A stretch of 23,225 nucleotides of DNA, from IMG/VR virus record IMGVR_UViG_3300044634_000656, positions 1 to 23,225 of that record; one strand, 5' to 3'. A program made the position numbers and the translations under genes. Of this stretch, positions 6,936 through 12,437 are shown piece after piece. Numbering within the stretch: the first letter of the stretch is position 1; each line of letters opens with the position of its first letter. The notes below the pieces were generated by a model. It saw only the letters and a program-made list of their open reading frames with translations, had not been told where the DNA came from and did not search any database. Origin of the DNA: a virus.

Positions 6936-6964
6936 TTGACATTAATTGAGTGGTAGTGTATAAC
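6936..6964 (+). promoter_or_regulatory. Sigma70-type promoter
   Basis: TTGACA (6936-6941), a 17-base spacer and TATAAC (6959-6964), starting four bases after the SPFH stop. It leaves a leader of about 12 nt with GGAGG for the gene at 6983. Confidence 0.85.
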
Positions 6965-6982
6965 AAAATCTGGAGGTTACTT

Positions 6983-7402
6983 ATGACAATGCATCTTCTA
7001 GGTCCTGCTTACACTACCACTCATACTGGTAAGCGTAAGTCTAAAATGTCTGCGTCCAAGCATACCAAGATTGGTTTGGCTTGGCTCGAAGACTGTAAGT
7101 TTTGTAAGCGTATTGGTGTCAAGCCAAAAACGTTCGAAGAATACAAACAGTACCGTGCAGGCAATTATAAGCCTAAACTTCGCGGTACTCCGATGCCTGA
7201 TTACAGCGTATCAGATCACCGTAAAAAGTATCCTTCTCAAAACGAGATTGGTGTACACTACGGAAAGAACTCGGCTTTCGAGCGTGAAAAGCTCGAGGTA
7301 AGTAGTAAGTTTATCGTCGGCCAAGCCTATAACAAAGGCGGACTTGTTGTCCTTTCCAAGTCTGACGCGGCCGACCCGGCAACAGGTAAGAGGCGCAGTT
7401 GA
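6983..7402 (+). CDS. Hypothetical basic protein with Cys pair
   Basis: A 139-residue basic protein without membrane segments. The ATG at 6983 is chosen because GGAGG (6972-6976) lies six bases upstream. A GTG at 6950 would fall inside the promoter. A CKFC pair (DCKFCKRIG) could bind metal or form a disulfide, but only two cysteines are present, so a zinc site would need a dimer. The Lys/Arg-rich N-terminus suggests nucleic-acid contact. No family recognised. The stop overlaps a TTG-started membrane mini-gene. Confidence 0.75.
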   Translation: MTMHLLGPAYTTTHTGKRKSKMSASKHTKIGLAWLEDCKFCKRIGVKPKTFEEYKQYRAGNYKPKLRGTPMPDYSVSDHRKKYPSQNEIGVHYGKNSAFEREKLEVSSKFIVGQAYNKGGLVVLSKSDAADPATGKRRS

Positions 7403-7548
7403 GTTTCATACTCCTGTTCTTGCTGTTGCCGTTCTTGGCGATCTTGGGTCTCTTCTTTTGGGTAGGGCTCAAGGTCGCCAAGGTTGCTTTTAGCTTTGTT
7501 TTATATGGATTCATATTTTTTTGTTTAATTTCTCTATTTTTCAGTTGA
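7399..7548 (+). CDS. Mini membrane protein with TTG start
   Basis: A 49-residue reading frame that starts at TTG overlapping the stop of the previous gene (TTGA) and ends at a TGA inside the next -35 box. It is almost wholly hydrophobic (begins MSFILLFLLLPFLAILG, ends FIFFCLISLFFS), with one charged break (KVAKVA) giving two transmembrane helices. AAGAGG at about 7388-7393 can serve as ribosome site. It fills an otherwise empty 150-base gap between two genes exactly. Small two-helix inner-membrane proteins are common phage immunity or lysis modulators, such as T4 Imm, but no homology is claimed. Confidence 0.55.
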   Translation: MSFILLFLLLPFLAILGLFFWVGLKVAKVAFSFVLYGFIFFCLISLFFS

Positions 7549-7573
7549 CATTTTTATCAAATGGTGGTAGACT
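7545..7573 (+). promoter_or_regulatory. Sigma70-type promoter with extended -35
   Basis: TTGACA (7545-7550), a 17-base spacer starting TTTTTATCAAA, and TAGACT (7568-7573). The -10 ends five bases before the ATG at 7579, so the transcript should begin at or within a base or two of the start codon. Confidence 0.85.
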
Positions 7574-7578
7574 AAATT

Positions 7579-7815
7579 ATGATTGAAACATTAAATCTTT
7601 ATGGCGTAAGCCCGTTCAAGGTACCATTGAAAATGACCGGCATCAATTTTGATGACCATCATCTTGTTGGGTTCTCTTGGCCATACACTAATTCGCAAGG
7701 TAAGACCTACCATACTACAATGACAGAGCGTGGCTGGGTTTGTAATTGCACTGGTTTTAATTTCCATGGCAAGTGTAAGCACATTCGCCAGGTGCACGAA
7801 AGGTTAGTAGCATGA
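7579..7815 (+). CDS. Small SWIM-type zinc finger protein
   Basis: A 78-residue protein whose C-terminal third has the SWIM pattern CxCx8CxH: C55, C57, C66, H68. SWIM fingers bind zinc and usually contact nucleic acid or protein partners. The whole protein is little more than the finger plus a short beta-rich N-terminal part. No Shine-Dalgarno is seen and the promoter at 7545 places the transcription start at the ATG, so translation is probably leaderless. It overlaps the next gene in an ATGA junction and heads a chain of six small genes reaching 9200. Confidence 0.85.
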   Translation: MIETLNLYGVSPFKVPLKMTGINFDDHHLVGFSWPYTNSQGKTYHTTMTERGWVCNCTGFNFHGKCKHIRQVHERLVA

Positions 7816-8219
7816 TTATTCAAAACGCAGCAAGTTGTAATGGATGCGGAGACTTCATTGTCTCTAAGCATCGTCATGATTTTGTGACTTGTACATGTGG
7901 TGCCATCTCTGTTGATGGTGGCCAGGAATACCTTCGTCGTGTTGGTACAATGACACCTGGTTCGTACAACGACCACTCATGGGAACTTCCTGATGAACTG
8001 TATAGAGCTTGTGCCGAAGCAGTTGAGGAAGCAATGAATACCAATCGTAATAAGTTTGGTATTGCTAACGCTGTAATGCGTAAACTACGTGAAGCACACC
8101 GTGTTGTTGCTGATCACGAACCACGTATCTTTGCTGAGAACAAGAACCTTGATGAGATCATGGTTGAAGAAGCTGATGGAACTGTTAATCGTTATAGAAA
8201 GGTGAATATTGATGAGTAA
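7812..8219 (+). CDS. Cys4 protein of a phage-conserved type
   Basis: A 135-residue protein. The N-terminal 45 residues carry C9xxC12 and C27xC29 with the block DFVTCTCGAISVDGGQEYLRRV, a sequence type I have seen in many phage and prophage proteins of unknown function. The four cysteines suggest a small zinc ribbon. The rest is helical and acidic. It overlaps the SWIM gene before it and the next gene after it, so all are one translationally coupled unit. Role unknown. Confidence 0.82.
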   Translation: MIIQNAASCNGCGDFIVSKHRHDFVTCTCGAISVDGGQEYLRRVGTMTPGSYNDHSWELPDELYRACAEAVEEAMNTNRNKFGIANAVMRKLREAHRVVADHEPRIFAENKNLDEIMVEEADGTVNRYRKVNIDE

Positions 8220-8448
8220 GATTACTGTAGAACTTGATTGGGAAACTATTGATAACATTATTGTTGAGCAACTCTTTGAGTCGCGTTCAGCTTTGTTGAA
8301 AGACTATGAGCGCGGTAATGCAAAGGTGTTTTCACTAGATCCTAAAGAGGATCGCAAGCAGATTCGCAAGATGATTAAATCGTTTGAGCGTGTTATCAGC
8401 TGGTACACTGTTCCTGGCAGCGTTGAGTTTGATGAGTTAGACAAGTAA
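8212..8448 (+). CDS. Small hypothetical protein, T4-like type
   Basis: A 78-residue acidic-basic helical protein beginning MSKITVELDWETIDNIIVEQL. This opening is a pattern I associate with small conserved proteins of T4-like phages. The ATG at 8212 is preferred over an in-frame TTG three bases earlier, with AAAGG (8198-8202) nine bases upstream. It overlaps the previous stop by 8 bases. No catalytic motif is visible. Confidence 0.8.
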   Translation: MSKITVELDWETIDNIIVEQLFESRSALLKDYERGNAKVFSLDPKEDRKQIRKMIKSFERVISWYTVPGSVEFDELDK

Positions 8449-8460
8449 AAGGAATAGACC

Positions 8461-8682
8461 TTGAATCCGAATCCTAATTGTGCAGATGAATGCAGGTTTC
8501 GTGTCGGCGCTGGTATGACTACATGTGCATACTATCCGCCAGTCTATGACAAGCACGGCAATAATACCAACCCAGATGGTAATACTACTACTGGTGATAT
8601 TTGGTGCACTGTCTGTGGTGGCCAATGGTATTATGCAACTCAATATGGTAAAACAACTTTTCGCGAGGTAAAAGGTGCCTAA
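8461..8682 (+). CDS. Cys-rich small protein, TTG start
   Basis: A 73-residue protein with five cysteines (C7, C11, C22, C49, C52), including CTVCGG, which suggests metal binding. The start is a TTG with AAAGGA about seven bases upstream. No ATG in this frame near the N-terminus would retain the first three cysteines. It overlaps the next gene. No family is recognised. Confidence 0.7.
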   Translation: MNPNPNCADECRFRVGAGMTTCAYYPPVYDKHGNNTNPDGNTTTGDIWCTVCGGQWYYATQYGKTTFREVKGA

Positions 8683-8947
8683 GTATCTTGTAGAGACAAT
8701 CGACATGTTTCGCATGCGATATGTCATTGAATGTGAAAGCGCAGATGATGCCAAAGATACTGTGATTTTCAAAGAGGCTGAAGAGTTTAGTCAGTTACAT
8801 CTTGACGAGACAATCACTTCTACTCGTGTTATCGATGATGCAGAGTATCTTCGCTTGTTTGACGAGGACAATGACTATCTTAAAGCTTGGCCAGAAGAAC
8901 AGAAATTTAAATACGTGCATAAGGTAGAAGATAATGGAACAGAATGA
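8675..8947 (+). CDS. Small acidic hypothetical protein, GTG start
   Basis: A 90-residue acidic protein beginning MPKYLVETIDMFRMRYVIEC. The pattern of a short beta strand, then ESADDAKDTV and a helix, resembles small ferredoxin-like phage proteins, but I do not recognise the family. The start is GTG, eight bases before the end of the preceding gene, with GAGG upstream at about 8665-8668. It overlaps the next gene by 14 bases. Confidence 0.75.
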   Translation: MPKYLVETIDMFRMRYVIECESADDAKDTVIFKEAEEFSQLHLDETITSTRVIDDAEYLRLFDEDNDYLKAWPEEQKFKYVHKVEDNGTE

Positions 8948-9200
8948 AGTTTATACGATTAAGCTTATCTCGGGTGAGGAAATCATTGCACGAGTGAAGC
9001 AAGAAGGTGGAGTGACTGAGCTTATTAAGCCACGGTCAATTGCCATGACTGGTAATGGTGGATTCGGTATGATGCCATGGTTGGTGTCTGCACCTGATAG
9101 TAACGTATTGATCTCTGATACGACTATTGTTGGTGCCGTGAAAACTGGCCAGATGGTAGCAAATCAGTATATTAAGCAGACCACAGGAATTCAGATATAA
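8934..9200 (+). CDS. Sm/LSM-like small phage protein
   Basis: An 88-residue protein beginning VYTIKLISGEEIIARV after a short N-terminus. The pattern of two strands joined by SGEEIIA, then a central Gly-rich segment ending in a buried strand (MMPWLV), then IVGAVKTG, resembles the Sm fold (Hfq and LSM proteins) and is common in T4-like cyanophages. If it is an Sm protein it could bind RNA or simply oligomerise. This call rests on pattern only. It closes the six-gene chain that starts at 7579. Confidence 0.7.
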   Translation: MEQNEVYTIKLISGEEIIARVKQEGGVTELIKPRSIAMTGNGGFGMMPWLVSAPDSNVLISDTTIVGAVKTGQMVANQYIKQTTGIQI

Positions 9201-9205
9201 AACGG

Positions 9206-9234
9206 TGTACAATATTTCGTGTTTGATGTATTAA
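9206..9234 (+). promoter_or_regulatory. Sigma70-type promoter
   Basis: TGTACA (9206-9211), a 17-base spacer and TATTAA (9229-9234). The -10 ends nine bases before the ATG at 9244, so the leader would be only a few bases and would exclude the weak AAGG at 9233-9236. Confidence 0.6.
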
Positions 9235-9243
9235 GGTATTATT

Positions 9244-9798
9244 ATGAATTTATTTGTTCTTGATAGTGATCCAGTTGTAGCCGCTCAATTGCAGTGCGAT
9301 AAGCACGTTGTCAAGATGATTGTCGAGTCAGCTCAAATGCTTTCGACAGTTCATCGTATGCTTGACGGCGTACAGACTCGTGTGCCATCAAAGTCTGGCA
9401 AGACTATGTCAAAGGCATGGACTCTTCCTGACAGTCGTGAGGATGTTCTCTATCGTGCAGTTCATATGCATCACCCTTGTACCATCTGGACGGCCGAGAG
9501 CAATAACAACTACAACTGGCATTATGTCCATTTTGTAGCTCTCTGTGATGAGTACACGTATCGTTATGGTAAGGTTCATGCCACTGATACGTTGCTACGT
9601 GAGGTACTCAAGCAATTGCCTCGTAACATTCCTGTTGGTTACAAGACTCCTCAACCACTAGCCATGAAGGCTAATCCTGAGTGTATTAACTACAATGACA
9701 TCGTAGGATCTTATCGTAAGTTCTATCAGACCAAACAGGATCGATTCAAGATGGCATGGACCAAGCGGCCAACTCCAGAATGGTTTATTGCCGCTTAA
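9244..9798 (+). CDS. Conserved T4-like phage protein, possible DNA glycosylase-like
   Basis: A 184-residue soluble protein with strongly conserved-looking blocks: VAAQLQCDKHVVKMIVESAQ, HHPCTIWTAESNNNYNWHYV and LCDEYTYRYGKVH. The family occurs in cyanophages and other T4-like phages, where I recall it sometimes being labelled pyrimidine-dimer DNA glycosylase. The resemblance to T4 endonuclease V is loose (helical, with HP..W and CDEYTYRY elements), so I treat the enzymatic label as tentative. Abundant His, Trp and Tyr in conserved blocks suggest an active or nucleotide-binding site. It is a single-gene unit between its own promoter and a late promoter plus terminator. Confidence 0.78.
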   Translation: MNLFVLDSDPVVAAQLQCDKHVVKMIVESAQMLSTVHRMLDGVQTRVPSKSGKTMSKAWTLPDSREDVLYRAVHMHHPCTIWTAESNNNYNWHYVHFVALCDEYTYRYGKVHATDTLLREVLKQLPRNIPVGYKTPQPLAMKANPECINYNDIVGSYRKFYQTKQDRFKMAWTKRPTPEWFIAA

Positions 9799-9801
9799 TA
9801 G

Positions 9802-9809
9802 TATAAATA
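9802..9809 (+). promoter_or_regulatory. T4-type late promoter TATAAATA
   Basis: This is an exact late octamer, lying between the stop of the 9244 gene and a terminator hairpin that begins only eleven bases downstream. Transcription would start near 9815. Either a very short hairpin RNA is made, or late polymerase reads through into the nuclease gene. Confidence 0.7.
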
Positions 9810-9819
9810 AGATTAATAT

Positions 9820-9862
9820 GGCCAGCCCCTCTGTTGCGTTGCACAAGGGCTGGCCTTTTTTT
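9820..9862 (+). terminator. Strong intrinsic terminator
   Basis: GGCCAGCCC (9820-9828) pairs perfectly with GGGCTGGCC (9847-9855) over 9 bp, enclosing 18 bases, followed by seven T. It ends the early/middle transcription of the 2712-9798 region. Confidence 0.9.
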
Positions 9863-9866
9863 ATAT

Positions 9867-9874
9867 GATAAATA
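9867..9874 (+). promoter_or_regulatory. Variant late promoter GATAAATA
   Basis: Seven of eight bases match the late octamer. It lies just after the terminator and 15 bases before the nuclease start, leaving room for the AGGAG ribosome site at 9880-9884. It would let late polymerase start beyond the terminator. Confidence 0.45.
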
Positions 9875-9889
9875 GACTGAGGAGTTTTT

Positions 9890-10624
9890 ATGAGTGCAGC
9901 ATCTGACAAGTACGAAAAAGACGTAGCCGACAATATCAATAGTATTCCTGGTGTTACAGCTACGCGTCCTCCTGGTGCTACTGACTTATCTGATGTTAAA
10001 ATCACTTCCTATAATAATAGACGTATTGATAAAGTTTGGGTAGAAGTCAAGATGTCGCACACCGACAATCTATCTAATCCTCGTGTATTTTATAGTGATG
10101 GTAAGTGGCAAACAACATATAAAACTCCAGCTGCTGCCGAAGCAGTTAAGATTTTGAACTCATCAGCTAAAGCAAAGCAGTTCATTAAAGACATTTCTAA
10201 ATACTCTGGTATTCCTGAGAAAGTGATTAAGATTCCTACCAGCAAAGGTGGGTTAAATGAACCTGGTGCCGTTCCATTACACGTTATGAAATCTTATTTC
10301 TCTCAGTCAAACATTAATCGTTATATTGCTAATGAACCTGGTATGAATCTAGGTGCACTTGTAACTCGCCACTATTTAGAAGGCAAAAGAGAACCAGCAT
10401 ACTACATGCAAGCTGGAGACGACTTTTACATGATTGGTAAAGGTAATCCGCTTGGGCTTAACACCGCCATTCCAGTTTTATCTGGAGAAGGTGACTTTAA
10501 AGTTCGTGTATCGACTCGCTCGCAATTTTATGAAGTTCAGGCTGAGATTAAGATCACCAAAATGCCTGATAGCAAATATTCGGTCAAGCCAGGAACTGCG
10601 AAAAAAAATCCATTTTTACGCTAA
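9890..10624 (+). CDS. PD-(D/E)XK nuclease-like protein
   Basis: A 244-residue protein. D35 in DLSDVKI followed by E52-V-K54 in VWVEVKM, seventeen residues later, gives the D...ExK signature of restriction-endonuclease-like folds, and YEKDVADNIN supplies an N-terminal helix with a Glu. The following HTDNLSNPRVFY also fits the conserved strand-helix core. Such enzymes in phages degrade host DNA, resolve branched DNA or act in packaging. The target here is unknown. AGGAG lies five bases before ATG. The C-terminus is basic. It stands alone between a late promoter/terminator block and the sigma70-type promoter at 10631. Confidence 0.68.
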   Translation: MSAASDKYEKDVADNINSIPGVTATRPPGATDLSDVKITSYNNRRIDKVWVEVKMSHTDNLSNPRVFYSDGKWQTTYKTPAAAEAVKILNSSAKAKQFIKDISKYSGIPEKVIKIPTSKGGLNEPGAVPLHVMKSYFSQSNINRYIANEPGMNLGALVTRHYLEGKREPAYYMQAGDDFYMIGKGNPLGLNTAIPVLSGEGDFKVRVSTRSQFYEVQAEIKITKMPDSKYSVKPGTAKKNPFLR

Positions 10625-10630
10625 AATAAG

Positions 10631-10659
10631 TTGACATTTTTTTCAAAACAAGATATAAA
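10631..10659 (+). promoter_or_regulatory. Sigma70-type promoter with extended -35
   Basis: TTGACA (10631-10636), a 17-base spacer starting TTTTTTTCAAAA, and TATAAA (10654-10659). Six bases separate the -10 from the ATG at 10666, so the A of the start codon is the expected +1. Confidence 0.87.
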
Positions 10660-10665
10660 GATAAT

Positions 10666-11271
10666 ATGAAAAAGATAAACAGATTTAAAAACTTCATTGG
10701 TTCCGGAACTCTCACGATCTTTGATATCGATGAGACGCTCTTTCATACCAAAGCCAAAGTTGCTGTAGTAAAGGATGGCAAAGTTGTTCGGATGTTGGAC
10801 AACCAGGAATTCAATACCTACAAACGTAAGGCCGGTGAAGAATACGACTTCAGAGAGTTTGCATCTGCTGAGGTGTTTCGTAAGACCTCTACACCAATCG
10901 TTCGGATGATTAACAAGGCCAAGGCCATTGTCAAAGCCAAAAAGAACGTTCATAGCCGAGCAATTATTGTAACGGCTCGAGCTGACTTTGACGATAAGGA
11001 AATGTTCCTTCAGACTTTCCGCGATCATGGTCTTCCAATCGACTCAATGCACGTTGAGCGTTCAGGTAATCTAGGAATGGATTCACCTGCTGAAGCAAAG
11101 AAAGTTGTGTTTCGCAAATACCTAAATACTCAAAACTACACTAAAACTCGTTTATACGACGATGCGATGAGTAACCTGAAGGCATTCCTGGAACTCCAAA
11201 AGGAATACCCTAATGTTAAATTCGAAGCTTATTTCGTGAAACCAGATGGATCGATAAAGACAATCAAATGA
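10666..11271 (+). CDS. HAD-family phosphatase, RNA-repair type
   Basis: A 201-residue HAD hydrolase. Motif I is D20-I-D22-E-T, motif II lies in IIVTARADF, a lysine in AKKVVFRKYL fits motif III, and motif IV is YDDA. This DxDxT class includes the 3'-phosphatase domain of T4 PseT and the HAD domains of proteins nicknamed Swiss Army Knife RNA repair proteins. With the kinase at 4779 it could complete a split PNK, though 6 kb apart. The N-terminus carries an RFKNFI motif like the two tagged proteins below, but no Glu at a cleavage position. It starts without a Shine-Dalgarno at the predicted transcription start and overlaps the next gene (ATGA), so it leads a coupled operon. Confidence 0.85.
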   Translation: MKKINRFKNFIGSGTLTIFDIDETLFHTKAKVAVVKDGKVVRMLDNQEFNTYKRKAGEEYDFREFASAEVFRKTSTPIVRMINKAKAIVKAKKNVHSRAIIVTARADFDDKEMFLQTFRDHGLPIDSMHVERSGNLGMDSPAEAKKVVFRKYLNTQNYTKTRLYDDAMSNLKAFLELQKEYPNVKFEAYFVKPDGSIKTIK

Positions 11272-12437
11272 CAGCATTTAAAAATTTCCTTACAGAAGAA
11301 GCCAGCGAAGAAAAGCTGAAGCACCTCGAACACGCAGAAGATCATGTGATTAATGCTGGTGGCGAGGGTTTCTCGCATGCCTATCACAATCTCAAAGATG
11401 TGCATGACAGACTAACTGGTAAAGATAATGCCACTAAGGTAACCATGAAGTATGATGGTTCACCTTCTGTTGTGTTTGGTCGCCATCCAGAAACTGGTAA
11501 GTTCTTTGTGGCTTCCAAGTCTGCATTCAATAAGAATCCAAAGATCAACTATACGCATGAAGATATTCAGCGTAATCATGGTCACGCGCCTGGTCTTGTT
11601 GAAAAGCTCAAAGCAGCTCTCGATCACCTGCCAAAGGTAACTCCAAAGAAGGGTGTGTTCCAAGGTGATATCATGCATACACCAAATGATGTGCACGAGT
11701 CTGGCAACAAGATTCACTTTACTCCGAATACCATTACATATTCTGCTGACAAGAATTCACCTCATGGCAAAGCTGCTTCGAGATCTAAAATTGGCGTGGC
11801 TGTTCATACCAAGTACAATGGTAAGAACCTCGAGGATATGAAAGCTGAGTATGCTCCGAATCTTGATGAGTTTGGTCTTCATAAAGACGTTCACCTGATT
11901 TCAACTGAGCATGACATGTCTGGTATTGATTACAAGCCTCAGCATCAAACTAGGTTTGTAAAGCATATGGCAGCCGCTGCTAAGCTTCATGCTAAGACTG
12001 GTCCAGAAACTCATGCTGCTATTGAGAGCCACCGTATTCCTTTGAAGACGTATATCAACCATACAGTTCGTACTGGTACCAAGCCAAACGTAAACGAGTT
12101 TATGGCTCACCTTGCTAAGTCTCATCAGAAAAAAGTTGATTCTGTTAAGACAGATAAAGCTAAAGCTATGAAAACGGCTGCTATGGAAAGTGATGTAGCT
12201 CACATTCAACGTAATCGTGGTCATTTTGAGCGTGTTCTTCAGATGCATAGCCATTTGCAAAAAGCCAAGGATGTATTGGCTAACACACTCTCGAGCCACG
12301 CTGAGTTCGACCATAGTATTAATGGTAAGAAATCTAAGCCTGAAGGATTTGTTGTAGTAAGACATAATCGTCCTACTAAGATCGTAGATCGTGCTGAGTT
12401 CTCGGCTGCTAACTTTAATAGGGACAAAGCACTATGA
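11268..12437 (+). CDS. Ligase-like nucleotidyltransferase with capsid-targeting N-terminus
   Basis: A 389-residue protein of a family common in T4-like cyanophages and usually left unnamed. It carries the landmarks of covalent nucleotidyltransferases (DNA/RNA ligases, capping enzymes): K61-Y-D-G-S as motif I, R72 soon after, GVFQGDI near 129-135 as motif III, PEGFVVV at 358-364 as motif IV and TKIVDR at 370-375 as motif V. Motif I lacks the Arg of DNA ligases (KxDGxR) and is closer to RNA-ligase forms. Residues 1-10 (MTAFKNFLTE) align with the T4 internal-protein capsid-targeting peptide (MKTYQEFIAE) and end at an LxE cleavage site. His-rich overall. It overlaps genes on both sides, consistent with coupled synthesis. 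Enzyme activity is inferred, not shown. Confidence 0.75.
   Translation: MTAFKNFLTEEASEEKLKHLEHAEDHVINAGGEGFSHAYHNLKDVHDRLTGKDNATKVTMKYDGSPSVVFGRHPETGKFFVASKSAFNKNPKINYTHEDIQRNHGHAPGLVEKLKAALDHLPKVTPKKGVFQGDIMHTPNDVHESGNKIHFTPNTITYSADKNSPHGKAASRSKIGVAVHTKYNGKNLEDMKAEYAPNLDEFGLHKDVHLISTEHDMSGIDYKPQHQTRFVKHMAAAAKLHAKTGPETHAAIESHRIPLKTYINHTVRTGTKPNVNEFMAHLAKSHQKKVDSVKTDKAKAMKTAAMESDVAHIQRNRGHFERVLQMHSHLQKAKDVLANTLSSHAEFDHSINGKKSKPEGFVVVRHNRPTKIVDRAEFSAANFNRDKAL

Noticed and set aside
6950-7402. GTG start at 6950 for the 6983 gene
   Set aside because: The GTG lies between the -35 and -10 boxes, upstream of the likely transcription start, and GGAGG fits the ATG at 6983.
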